From CAJQPP01 sp963793465 (GTDB lineage Bacteria; Planctomycetota; Planctomycetia; Pirellulales; Pirellulaceae): DNA of 64,000 nucleotides. Shown piece after piece: positions 47,015 through 54,400 of this stretch. Within the stretch, counting starts at the first letter, position 1; each line of letters starts with the position of its first letter. The notes beneath the pieces are model-generated. The model made no database searches. It had not been told where the DNA came from and worked only from the letters and a program-made list of their open reading frames with translations. The position numbers and the translations under genes are program-made. The DNA is taken from assembly GCA_963793465.1 (NCBI GenBank), contig CAWCAJ010000003.1:1-64000 (forward strand), given 5' to 3'.

Positions 47015-48652
47015 CTACAGTTCCATGGCTTCCACATCGGTCACAAACCGCTGGCTGTCATCGTCCAGGTAGGCAGAGATCACTTGGAACACGGTGTCAC
47101 TGAAGCCACTCATGTTCATGATGTCCGCCCGCTCCGCGGCTTGCGTCGTGCGGTAGGGCTGGATATCGATGCAAACCAGCTTGGGGTTGGCTGCCCGACC
47201 CGCCAGCTTGCGCTGATTGGCCGTGAAACGTTCCCAGGCCGACATCACACCGGTCGAACCATATCGACCGGATCCGACCCAACTCTCGTTATCGCTAACA
47301 AGAATGACTCCCGCGAAGCGACGACCAGCAAAGGCCTGGTTGGCTGCTTCCAGGGGCAGTGCGCAGTTGGTACCACCGCCACCGTACTGCGACAACCGAC
47401 TGGCAATGCTCAGGATCGTATCGCCAGGATCGATCCGCGCAGCGTAGGCTGCCGTATCGAACGGAATCACCACGCTGTCCGGGTTGCGACGCACCATGGC
47501 GGCAGCAAACAGTGCCGCCACATCCAGGCATCGCATCTTCGACGTCGCACCCCGTCCTCGCCGTCCCGTCACTGCACAACTCATCGATCCGGACGTATCC
47601 AGACCAATCACAACCGGCCCTGGCAACTGCGGCACGTTTCCGCAGGCCGTTTCGGCTGCCTGGTGTAGCGCTGCCTTGATCTGTTGCGGAACTTCCGCAG
47701 CAGCATTCAAGTAGGCCGCGAAGTACTGGTAGGGGAACTGCCGCGAACGCCGGATCGCCGTCTCGTCGGCGATTTGTTCCGCCACGTAGTCGACCATCGC
47801 GGGGGACTTGAGCACATCATGCCTTAGCAGCGTGTTCAGGTTCATCCGCAATGCCTGGGGTCCCATCTGACGTGCCAAAGCCGCCCAGACCTGCGGTCCG
47901 CGAGCGGCGTCGGCCAGCAGGTCCCAGCGGACGCCCCGCAGGTCACCGACCAGCAACGCCTGCTCGTCTTCACTGGCGGCAGCCCGGTAGGCCATCAACG
48001 ATTGAACTTCGGCCGGCAAGTCGGATTCCGTCGCCGGAGCCCACTTGCCGATTTCCTTGCCGGTCAACCAACCGAACAACGCCCGTCGCTGATTGTCCCG
48101 CGGTACCGGTCGAGCCATTCGCAGGATATCTCGCAGGCTGGGGTCGTTTCCGATCGATGCCGACAACAACGTTGACACAGGAGCCTCGTTCAACCAGCGT
48201 CGAAACGCACGCTGCAGGGAACTGGACAATCCAATCCGTGGCTGCCCCTGCTGGTTCACAAACTGACCCGAACGGATCATCTGAAACAGGGTGCGCAGTA
48301 GGCGACCGTTATCGACCACACGATCAAATACCCGGTGCATCAACTCCGTATCACGCAGGGATAGCGCGGCCAACAAGGCCGCCGGCATATCCTTCATGAA
48401 GGCCTTGCGACGCGAGTACAGGGCCAATCGTGCCAGGAACTCATTGTCATCGACCTCCTGGATCAACGCCAGCACGGTTGCCAACTGCGTTTCCGCACTG
48501 GAGTAGTACGTATTGCTGAACGTGCCGGTAGCGGCAATTTTGGCAAGCGCGTGCCTGGGCTCCAATGGATAGGCGCGGCCGCCCGCTTCATTGCAGGCGT
48601 TGGCGAGTGGCAAGCGGTTCCTGAAACTTGCAAATAGCGACTTGTTGGTCAT
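47015..48652 (-). CDS. rsr: Ro60 orthologue (TROVE and vWA domains)
   Basis: A bacterial Ro60 (Rsr) of 545 residues. The start is ATG 48652 with an AGGAGGT ribosome site seven bases before it. Residues 1-330 are the HEAT-like TROVE ring that holds single-stranded RNA ends in its centre and Y RNA on its outside; typical pieces are 'EPRHALAKIAATGTFSNTYY', 'LALYSRRKAFMKDMPAALLAALS' and 'IRSGQF'. The vWA domain follows with an intact MIDAS: D352-T-S-G-S, 'GGGGTNCALPL' (Thr) and 'VILVSDNESW' (Asp). The Y RNA genes lie upstream on the same strand. In known cases Ro60-Y RNA acts with exonucleases in RNA processing and stress survival. Confidence 0.95.
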   Translation of the reverse strand: MTNKSLFASFRNRLPLANACNEAGGRAYPLEPRHALAKIAATGTFSNTYYSSAETQLATVLALIQEVDDNEFLARLALYSRRKAFMKDMPAALLAALSLRDTELMHRVFDRVVDNGRLLRTLFQMIRSGQFVNQQGQPRIGLSSSLQRAFRRWLNEAPVSTLLSASIGNDPSLRDILRMARPVPRDNQRRALFGWLTGKEIGKWAPATESDLPAEVQSLMAYRAAASEDEQALLVGDLRGVRWDLLADAARGPQVWAALARQMGPQALRMNLNTLLRHDVLKSPAMVDYVAEQIADETAIRRSRQFPYQYFAAYLNAAAEVPQQIKAALHQAAETACGNVPQLPGPVVIGLDTSGSMSCAVTGRRGRGATSKMRCLDVAALFAAAMVRRNPDSVVIPFDTAAYAARIDPGDTILSIASRLSQYGGGGTNCALPLEAANQAFAGRRFAGVILVSDNESWVGSGRYGSTGVMSAWERFTANQRKLAGRAANPKLVCIDIQPYRTTQAAERADIMNMSGFSDTVFQVISAYLDDDSQRFVTDVEAMEL

Positions 48653-48911
48653 GTCTTGACCTCCTGAAAACGTTCGACGAAGGGAGATTGAGCAGGGGGA
48701 TTGAACCCCGCCGTTTGCAATGACGATGTAATCCCTGCCGGAAGTCGAACTGGTCTTGTCAGGCACCCTGGATTCACGTGAACCCGTTGCTTTTCCCTAT
48801 TCAAGCGAGAGTGCGTTTCGTTTCGGTGTTGCGTTTTCTGTACAAGCGGCTCGGGAAAACGAGTCCGGCACACACGACATGTGCGTGCGACGCGCACCCG
48901 TGGCCTGGAAA

Positions 48912-48979
<68 letters not shown>

Positions 48980-49052
48980 AATTCAGATCGACCAGGCCGC
49001 TAGTGATGACCCCACAGCCCATCGGTCGTCGGTCGGCCAGCCATTGAAAATC

Positions 49053-49128
49053 GCACGTGAACGAAAGGGTTTTGATCAGACACGATTCAAGCACAAATTG
49101 ATGTAGTCCGAACAGGCAGTTCAAATGC
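49053..49128 (-). ncRNA. Short Y RNA-like gene
   Basis: On the minus strand a leader arm GCATTTGAAC pairs with the closing arm GTTCACGTGC at eight Watson-Crick pairs and one wobble. The conserved 19-base element follows the leader arm directly (TGCCTGTTCGGACTACATC, 49118-49100), and GTCTGATCAAAACCCTTTC precedes the closing arm. Only 37 bases separate the two elements, so there is no tRNA-like module. It looks like a minimal Y RNA, the nearest to the Ro60 gene. Confidence 0.55.
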
Positions 49129-49142
49129 GATGTCTCAGTCAG

Positions 49143-49212
49143 CAGGAATGCAGTGATTCGAACACTGTCCATCGGTGTTGGAGGCCGAGTCCGCTCCCAG
49201 GCGAACATTCCT
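49143..49212 (-). tRNA. Divergent tRNA-like sequence, Trp-type anticodon CCA
   Basis: 70 bases in ordinary tRNA order: acceptor AGGAATG/CATTCCT (7 of 7 pairs), T-arm CAGTG-TTCGAAT-CACTG (perfect), anticodon arm TCGGC-CTCCAAC-ACCGA (4 of 5 pairs, C31/A39 mismatch). The loop has T33 and reads CCA. The D-arm is weak (CGC...GCG, GGG in the loop). The 3' CCA is not encoded. It may be a degenerate tRNA or a tRNA-like module of the Y RNA array. Confidence 0.45.
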
Positions 49213-49259
49213 GTGGTCAGGGCGTATGGTTACGGGATTGGTGACCTCGAACTTCAAAC

Positions 49260-49385
49260 CACTTGACGAGGGGTTGTCCAGAGATCCGGTGTTCCGTTGA
49301 CGCCCAGACGCAGGGTCTGGGTCCGCGGTACACCGGGCGGGAATCGAACCTGCAAAGCCATGTACTCCGAACCGGCAGTCAAGTG
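49260..49385 (-). ncRNA. YrlA-type Y RNA with permuted tRNA-like module (unit 2)
   Basis: Order on the minus strand: leader arm CACTTGAC, conserved element TGCCGGTTCGGAGTACATG, then T-arm GCAGG-TTCGATT-CCCGC, acceptor 3' strand CCGGTGT with A73, a 37-base linker holding a CCCAGAC...GTCTGGG hairpin, acceptor 5' strand ACACCGG (7 of 7 pairs), conserved CTCTGGACAACCCCTC, and closing arm GTCAAGTG (8 of 8 with the leader arm). So the tRNA halves are in reversed order and the RNA ends pair where an anticodon stem would be. This is the architecture of bacterial YrlA RNAs, in which Ro60 binds the end stem. Confidence 0.72.
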
Positions 49386-49401
49386 AATTTTCCTTTGTGT
49401 T

Positions 49402-49542
49402 TTGATCGACGAATTTTTGACCAGAGGATTTCGTTGCTCTACCACTGAGCTACGGCGCGACATCCGAAAACGCTGCGCCGGAAGGATTCGAACCCACGGC
49501 ATACGAATTGGTAACATGTACTCCAGATCGACAGTCGATCAA
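49402..49542 (-). ncRNA. YrlA-type Y RNA with permuted tRNA-like module (unit 1)
   Basis: Minus-strand order: leader arm TTGATCGAC, element TGTCGATCTGGAGTACATG, TTACCAA, then TTCGT (anticodon stem 3'), ATGCC, T-arm GTGGG-TTCGAAT-CCTTC, acceptor 3' CGGCGCA, a 14-base linker, acceptor 5' CGCGCCG (6 of 7 pairs), TA, D-arm GCTC-AGTGGTA-GAGC (perfect), A, anticodon stem 5' ACGAA (5 of 5), CTCTGGTCAAAAATTC, and closing arm GTCGATCAA (9 of 9). All tRNA arms are present but circularly permuted, and the RNA ends pair. The conserved elements are shared with unit 2. A true permuted tRNA gene is the alternative; adjacency to Ro60 favours a Y RNA. Confidence 0.72.
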
Positions 49543-49543
49543 G

Positions 49544-49614
49544 GAACCCGACCAGGAATCGGACCTGGATTCGCTCGTGCATTGCCAGCGTGGATGAACC
49601 ATCATCATCGGGCA
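49544..49614 (-). tRNA. Degenerate tRNA-like sequence upstream of the Y RNAs
   Basis: 71 bases in normal order: acceptor TGCCCGA/TCGGGTT (5 pairs, one wobble, one mismatch), D-arm ATGA-TGGT-TCAT, T-arm CCAGG-TCCGATT-CCTGG (perfect stem). The anticodon stem has only 3 of 5 pairs and the loop lacks T33. It ends directly at the first Y RNA. Probably a decayed tRNA or a cotranscribed tRNA-like piece. Confidence 0.3.
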
Positions 49615-49690
49615 GTACGAATGACCTTTCATTGAGGGGCCATCCGGCTTACGGTGAATAGACGTAGCAGGACCCCAGGGGTTCACACCC

Positions 49691-50215
49691 AACTCGATTT
49701 TTTCGAGCCGCCTCGCCAGCTCACGGTTTCACGAATGTCCGTTTCCCCGTCAGCCAGCGGGGAACGGAACAGGTGGTGATGGGTACCTCGGGAAGGGACT
49801 CCGGCCAGAAGGAATTCGTTATTCCCGATCGAAAACCGGGAACACGCGGTCCTGGCCGCGATCGTAAGCCACCTTCCCGGCCACGATCGCCTGCTCCACA
49901 TAGGTGCGATAGTCCAGCGGTGGCCCGTTCAGTATCAGCAGGTCCGCGTCCTTGCCTTTCTCAATACTGCCGATCCGATCCTGCAGACCCATCATGGTGG
50001 CGGGCATGATGGTCAGTGCCTGCAGGGCAGTTCGTTCGTCGGCTCCTCCGCGGACGGCGAAGGCGGCTTCCAGGGGCAAACTGGTCAGGTCCCGACCGGC
50101 CAGTCCACCCATGCTGATGGAATTGCTAAGCGTGGCAACGGCAAAGGGGATGCCCTTTTCCTGGAAGATCCTGGGGGATTCAAAAAAACTGCCCGAGGTA
50201 TCTTCGCTTCCTGGC
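49691..50215. repeat. 525-bp direct duplication, left copy
   Basis: Matches 53876-54400 in the same orientation, with only two differences seen in the coding part (about 49819-50215) and more in the first 40 bases. It includes 130 codons of the C-terminus of the amidohydrolase at 54004 and its 3' flank. The copy ends at 'CTTCCTGGC', next to the IS remnant. Confidence 0.9.
49819..50215 (-). pseudogene. Detached C-terminal fragment of the amidohydrolase at 54004
   Basis: About 130 codons whose product is the same as the last 130 residues of the full-length protein (SGSFFESPRIFQEKGIPFAV through PVFDRE). It has no start of its own beyond a chance codon and no signal peptide. Made by the duplication that flanks the island. 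Confidence 0.85.
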
Positions 50216-50220
50216 AAAAG

Positions 50221-50463
50221 TCAGCTTGTGGCGATCCTCAGATAACGTTGAACGATCGGCATTTTAATGATACCTCGGTAGTTTATTGCCGTCTTCTCAT
50301 ATCTCGAGAAGACTCTTCGACATTCTTTGAGCCAACCGATAAGACGTTCGACAATGTTTCTTTGGCGATATTTTTCTTTGTCGAATTCAACGAGTCGAGC
50401 ATCACGATTCTCGTTTTCTTTCGAAGGAATTACAGGGGTCAACAAGAAAGGCTTCCGTGCCAA
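50221..50463 (-). pseudogene. C-terminal remnant of an IS5-family transposase
   Basis: The 80-codon frame contains 'RNIVERLIGWLKECRRVFSRYEKTAINYRGI', the 'NxxERxxxxLKxxRRxxxRYxK' end of IS5-type DDE transposases with its last catalytic Glu. The rest of the element is missing. It abuts the left duplication copy. Confidence 0.7.
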
Positions 50464-50524
50464 TCAGATTACTCTGGTCACGACGTTACTTGACCATGAT
50501 TGGCACGGAAGCCTTTCTTGTTGA
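50439..50524. repeat. Perfect 28-bp inverted repeat (foldback)
   Basis: Bases 50439-50466 and 50497-50524 are exact reverse complements around a 30-base loop. Both arms encode the same IS4-family transposase peptide (NKKGFRAN), one per strand, and the loop continues the plus-strand copy (QITLVTTLLDHD). So part of one transposase gene was copied in inverted orientation. Confidence 0.9.
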
Positions 50525-51405
50525 TTTCGTAGCGGAGTTCGCGAACCGTCAGTCCTGAAGGCAACTCGTCGTATTGCTCTTTCGTCATCCAGTTCGGCAC
50601 GTCCCGTGGTCGCTTGAGCCACTGCACAACCTGGTCTTGAACATCAAGTTTACGAAGCCATCGCGAACGGGGTAAGCCTTTTCCTTTTTTTGCTTTGCGT
50701 TTGCCTGGAATCGCGTGGGGCCGATGGGGAGAAAAAGTCGACGATCGTTCGCTGATGAATTCGGAAGACGGCATCAACTTTACGTGCGATTAGCAATGCT
50801 AAATGCGCATAGGAGCAAAACCCGCGATACCCCAACAGCACGTCACCAGGTTTGAGTTCTGGATGCAGTTCGGTTGTTTTGGCCATGTCGTGCGTTCGCA
50901 TCGGCGAAGTAAACATGGCGGTAATCATCCCTGTTTGCAGATGCAACATCGCCAACCAGTGAGCCGTCGGAAATCCGCAACCCGTTAGTTGGCCACCGGG
51001 CTGTCCAAATTTGCTTTGAAGTGCTTGCGTATCGGGCATCGAAAAACTGGAACCATCAACGATAAAGACTCGATGTCCAAGCCAGCCGGAGTCAAGCGTC
51101 GAACTTTGTAGTCGATCGACACATCGTTTGAGAAGCAGCTGGAAAACCTCCAGCTTGATACGCAAACGCGCCTTGCAATAACCGGCCGCAGTGAAACGCA
51201 TTCCCGTCAGGCGTGGCATATGAACACAGGCCGCATTTCCGAACAACACCTGAAGCAAGAAGACCTGGATTGTCGTGACTGGGTTTAGCAACGAGTTGAG
51301 CGAACTCATTCCCGAGTCACAACAAGCTTGCTCAATCCTGCCATCGCCAAGCTCCGAAACCCAGTTCTCCTTGAAGTGATTTACGACTTCTGAAATACTG
51401 CGCAT
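50497..51405 (-). pseudogene. Broken IS4-family transposase
   Basis: The first 230 residues, from ATG 51405, have the IS4 layout ('VFIVDGSSFSMPDT', 'GQLTGCGFPTAHWLAMLHLQTG', 'GDVLLGYRGFCSYAHLAL'). In the last motif the usual catalytic Asp (LADR) is Tyr. A frameshift near 50700 leads to the next frame, which runs through 'RELRYEINKKGFRAN' to the foldback, where the rest (including the last catalytic Glu) is lost. So the element is inactive. Confidence 0.8.
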
Positions 51406-51562
51406 GTGAGCCTCGGTTGCGTTGGGTGATGGGTTGAATCACCACCTGTACGTTCCGAGGCTCATCTTGTTTCACTGTTGATTGATAGCTTGCTGTCGCA
51501 CCTGTGCTTCAACTAAACATGGCAATGACTTACAAAGATGTTAATGCCATTCGGGACGCAGC

Positions 51563-51690
51563 TCATTCTTTCTTGGGCCTTCCTCTTGGTCTCAGGGTGT
51601 GCTTGAGTTTTAGGCGAGCTGCTGCCTGCGTGACAAACTGATCGCTGCCGTACGGCTTGCCCTTCTGTATTGCTTTGCCGGGTCGAAAGC
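51563..51690 (-). pseudogene. C-terminal remnant of a REP-associated tyrosine transposase
   Basis: The final 40 residues of a longer frame (FRPGKAIQKGKPYGSDQF, then LRPRGRPKKE) have the 'GxPxGxxxFVxxxAxRLxLxxTLRPRGRPxK' end found in RAYT-type IS200-like transposases. The catalytic HUH part is absent, so this is a fragment. It precedes an unknown exported-protein gene. Confidence 0.45.
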
Positions 51691-51815
51691 GCGGAGTTAC
51701 ATCCGCTTGAAATCCAAACTCAACGGGACCGAACAACCTAGGAATCGGGCGAAACAATGACCGCAAATGGGCGTGCCTGCCAGTTCCGACCCGCGGGGCT
51801 GGCATACGCACATCT

Positions 51816-53015
51816 TTACCGCTCGCCATACCACGCAACCGAACCTTTGGGACGTAGGGAGACCGGTAACTTCTCGACGATCTTTTCCCGCATTTCGTCC
51901 TGAATTTTTTTCAGTTCCTCCAGCGACTTCGTCGCCGAGTCCCGAAAACTCTCCCGGAATTTCTTTTGCTCTTTTTCGGTGAGTTGGTCCATATCCGGGA
52001 TGTCGGTAAATTCCAGAAAGTCCGGTAGCAGTTGCACACGCAGTTGATGCCATGCAACGATCCGCTGAAGCTCGGTAATCTGGTGCGGCAACAAAATCTC
52101 GCTGATTTGTTCCAGCATCTTCCGCCGCTCACCTTCTCTCGCAGAGCCGATTGTGAACCTGTACCCACCGCCCGGCCTTTTCGTTTTCGCAACTTGATCT
52201 TCCGCCAACGAGCGGAGTTGAGTTGCTTGTTCGTTGGACAACTCCAGCCAGCCAATTTCATCACGGCTCAAGGTGGCGAGCACCGTGTCGATCGGATTAA
52301 AACTCGGTCGTTTTCTGCGTGCACGTGGGTTGCGGAGAAATGCTTGTCGATCCGCGATCAATTGCTGGAGATTCGCATCGATCAGTAGATTTGGGCGTTC
52401 CTTGTTGTCAAGGTCCAGAAATTCCGAAACAGTTCGACGTGGCCCGGCCGGTAGGTTGTCGATCGACGCTTTGAATTCCTCCACCAAAACCATTGCCACT
52501 TGCTCGTGCAGATCCTTCCCGATTTCGGTAATGTCGGCACGGCACCTTTTCCATTCGTCAACTTCGATCCCCAGCGATTTTGCCACAACCGCGTCACGTG
52601 AATCACTAGGTTTGGTACCCGGCAGTGGGTTTAGTGCCTTGTACAATTCCGATTCAACATGACGGATCGTTGCCACGTCATTCAAGATTGCCATCTGAGA
52701 CGGCAAAAGGATTCTTGCAAATTCACTCTGCAGCCACGTTTGGATTTCATCGTCGGGAATCAGCCCGGCATTTAATTGCTCGAAACAATCGTCACGCAGA
52801 TACATCAGCGATTCGCGTTGGTCCGGTGTCAACTCCATTAACTTAGCATAGCTTTCATCGCCACAAACAATTTTGCGGAAATTCGGGAGTCCATCTATTA
52901 GGTCTTCAGAAGTGTAGGAACGGACGACGTAAAGTGATTGCCCCAATGCGATGGCACCACAACCGAACGCGGTTAGCAACCAACATGCAAACACCAGCGA
53001 CAATTTTTGAAACAT
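51816..53015 (-). CDS. Exported hypothetical protein inside the island
   Basis: 399 residues; ATG 53015 with AGGAGG seven to eight bases before it. A signal peptide covers residues 1-26 ('LVFACWLLTAFGCGAIALG'). The rest is helical and charged, with repeated patterns of the type 'LTPDQRESLMYLRDDCFEQL', 'LLPSQMAILNDVATIRHVESEL', 'LSNEQATQLRSLAEDQVAK' and 'LLPHQITELQRIVAWHQL', that is, Spy/CpxP-like or planctomycete helical repeat segments. Family not recognised. It is the only intact gene between the recombinase and transposase remnants. Confidence 0.75.
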   Translation of the reverse strand: MFQKLSLVFACWLLTAFGCGAIALGQSLYVVRSYTSEDLIDGLPNFRKIVCGDESYAKLMELTPDQRESLMYLRDDCFEQLNAGLIPDDEIQTWLQSEFARILLPSQMAILNDVATIRHVESELYKALNPLPGTKPSDSRDAVVAKSLGIEVDEWKRCRADITEIGKDLHEQVAMVLVEEFKASIDNLPAGPRRTVSEFLDLDNKERPNLLIDANLQQLIADRQAFLRNPRARRKRPSFNPIDTVLATLSRDEIGWLELSNEQATQLRSLAEDQVAKTKRPGGGYRFTIGSAREGERRKMLEQISEILLPHQITELQRIVAWHQLRVQLLPDFLEFTDIPDMDQLTEKEQKKFRESFRDSATKSLEELKKIQDEMREKIVEKLPVSLRPKGSVAWYGER

Positions 53016-53247
53016 CGTCCGTCCTCCTGAGGCTACATCGGATATGGATTGTGGTTGGCCGCGTTTGTCGCGTTGACAGTCGGCAAATCGCGAATGTACG
53101 ATGCCGAAAGCAAGGACATACCGACGGGGAGTTTAATCTTTGAAACAAGAGGCGTCAGCCGCTGCCGGGAATTGCGTGAGTCGTAGAAACTAAACCGTTA
53201 TCTGAGGCCTCAGACAAACGACCGGATTCTGAGACTGGTCGCCGGGT

Positions 53248-53658
53248 CTACAGGTTCGCGTAACGATATAGCGTGGACCGCGAGATTTTCAGCGTTTCGC
53301 AAATATCGTCCGCCTCCAGCGGTTTGTCCGCCAACAGAGTTTTCGCCAGCCTGACCTTTGCGTCTTGGGGACTCGTTTTGGGACGGCCTCCCATTCGGCC
53401 TCGGGCGCGGGCAGCAGCGAAACCGGCTTTGGTTCGTGCTTGGATCAATCGCCTTTCAGACTGGCCCAATGCCGAGAAAATGTTGATGATAAACTCTCCT
53501 GAGGCGATGGTCGTATCAATCGCACCTTCGCTGAGGGATCGGAATCCAATCCCGCGTTCGCGCAGGTCCTCGACCAATGTGATCAAGTGACGCATCGATC
53601 GTCCCAGACGGTCCAGTCGCCACACGACAATTATATCACCGGGCTGCAGGACCTCCAT
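53248..53658 (-). pseudogene. Serine recombinase lacking its N-terminus
   Basis: 136 residues of a resolvase/invertase: 'GDIIVVWRLDRLGRSMRHLI' (the catalytic Arg region), 'SEGAIDTTIASGEFIINIFSALGQSERRLIQARTKAGFAAARARGRMGGRP', and a C-terminal helix-turn-helix ('EADDICETLKISRSTLYRYAN'). The first 50 residues, with the catalytic Ser (YxRVS), are missing. It is joined to a fragment of another recombinase upstream, so inactive. Confidence 0.85.
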
Positions 53659-53659
53659 G

Positions 53660-53880
53660 CACTGGCTGCTCCTCCGGGTACAAGACGTCCCAGATTGGAT
53701 CCAGGCGTTGTAGCGCCGAGGTTACCGCTTCCAGGTCGGCTTCGGTCGCGGGCCGGGTCTCGATCTGCCGGATGGATCCGTCCAGCGATTTCAATTGCCC
53801 ATGCAGGTCCTTGAGCTCGGTTTGCAGAAACTCGCTTTCCGGATCATCAAGGGTTAACAGCGAGCAGATTGCCTCAACTC
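53660..53880 (-). pseudogene. C-terminal coiled-coil fragment of a large serine recombinase
   Basis: About 70 residues ('LTLDDPESEFLQTELKDLHG', 'QIETRPATEADLEAVTSALQ' and 'RLDPIWDVLYPEEQ') match the last coiled coil of large serine integrases (typically ...LDALWDELFPAEQ). The body is missing. It lies between the right duplication copy and the truncated resolvase, on the same strand. Confidence 0.6.
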
Positions 53881-54400
53881 GATTTCCTTGAGCTGCCATG
53901 CCAGCTCGCGGTTTCACAAATGTCCGTTTCCCCGTCAGCCAGCGGGGAACGGAACAGGTGGTGATGGGTACCTCGGGAAGGGACTCCGGCCAGAAGGAAT
54001 TCGTTATTCCCGATCGAAAACCGGGAACACGCGGTCCTGGCCGCGATCGTAAGCCACCTTCCCGGCCACGATCGCCTGCTCCACATAGGTGCGATAGTCC
54101 AGCGGTGGCCCGTTCAGTATCAGCAGGTCCGCGTCCTTGCCTTTCTCGATACTGCCGATCCGATCCTGCAGCCCCATCATGGTGGCGGGCATGATGGTCA
54201 GTGCCTGCAGGGCAGTTCGTTCGTCGGCTCCTCCGCGGACGGCGAAGGCGGCTTCCAGGGGCAAACTGGTCAGGTCCCGACCGGCCAGTCCACCCATGCT
54301 GATGGAATTGCTAAGCGTGGCAACGGCAAAGGGGATGCCCTTTTCCTGGAAGATCCTGGGGGATTCAAAAAAACTGCCCGAGGTATCTTCGCTTCCTGGC
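53876..54400. repeat. 525-bp direct duplication, right copy
   Basis: The copy within the intact amidohydrolase gene and its 3' flank; see 49691-50215. The ~3.7 kb between the copies holds only transposase and recombinase remnants and one exported-protein gene. Confidence 0.9.

Noticed and set aside
49053..49542. tmRNA (ssrA), possibly the two-piece permuted form
   Set aside because: The acceptor stems lack the G3-U70-type pair, the units are only 76-141 bp, there is no tag frame with a resume codon, and several copies occur; Y RNA fits better, especially beside Ro60.
49254..49692. Protein-coding frames on the minus strand across the Y RNA array (87 and 80 codons)
   Set aside because: They read straight through T-arms and D-arms (peptides such as SSVVEQ and VRILP are typical tRNA translations) and match no domain.
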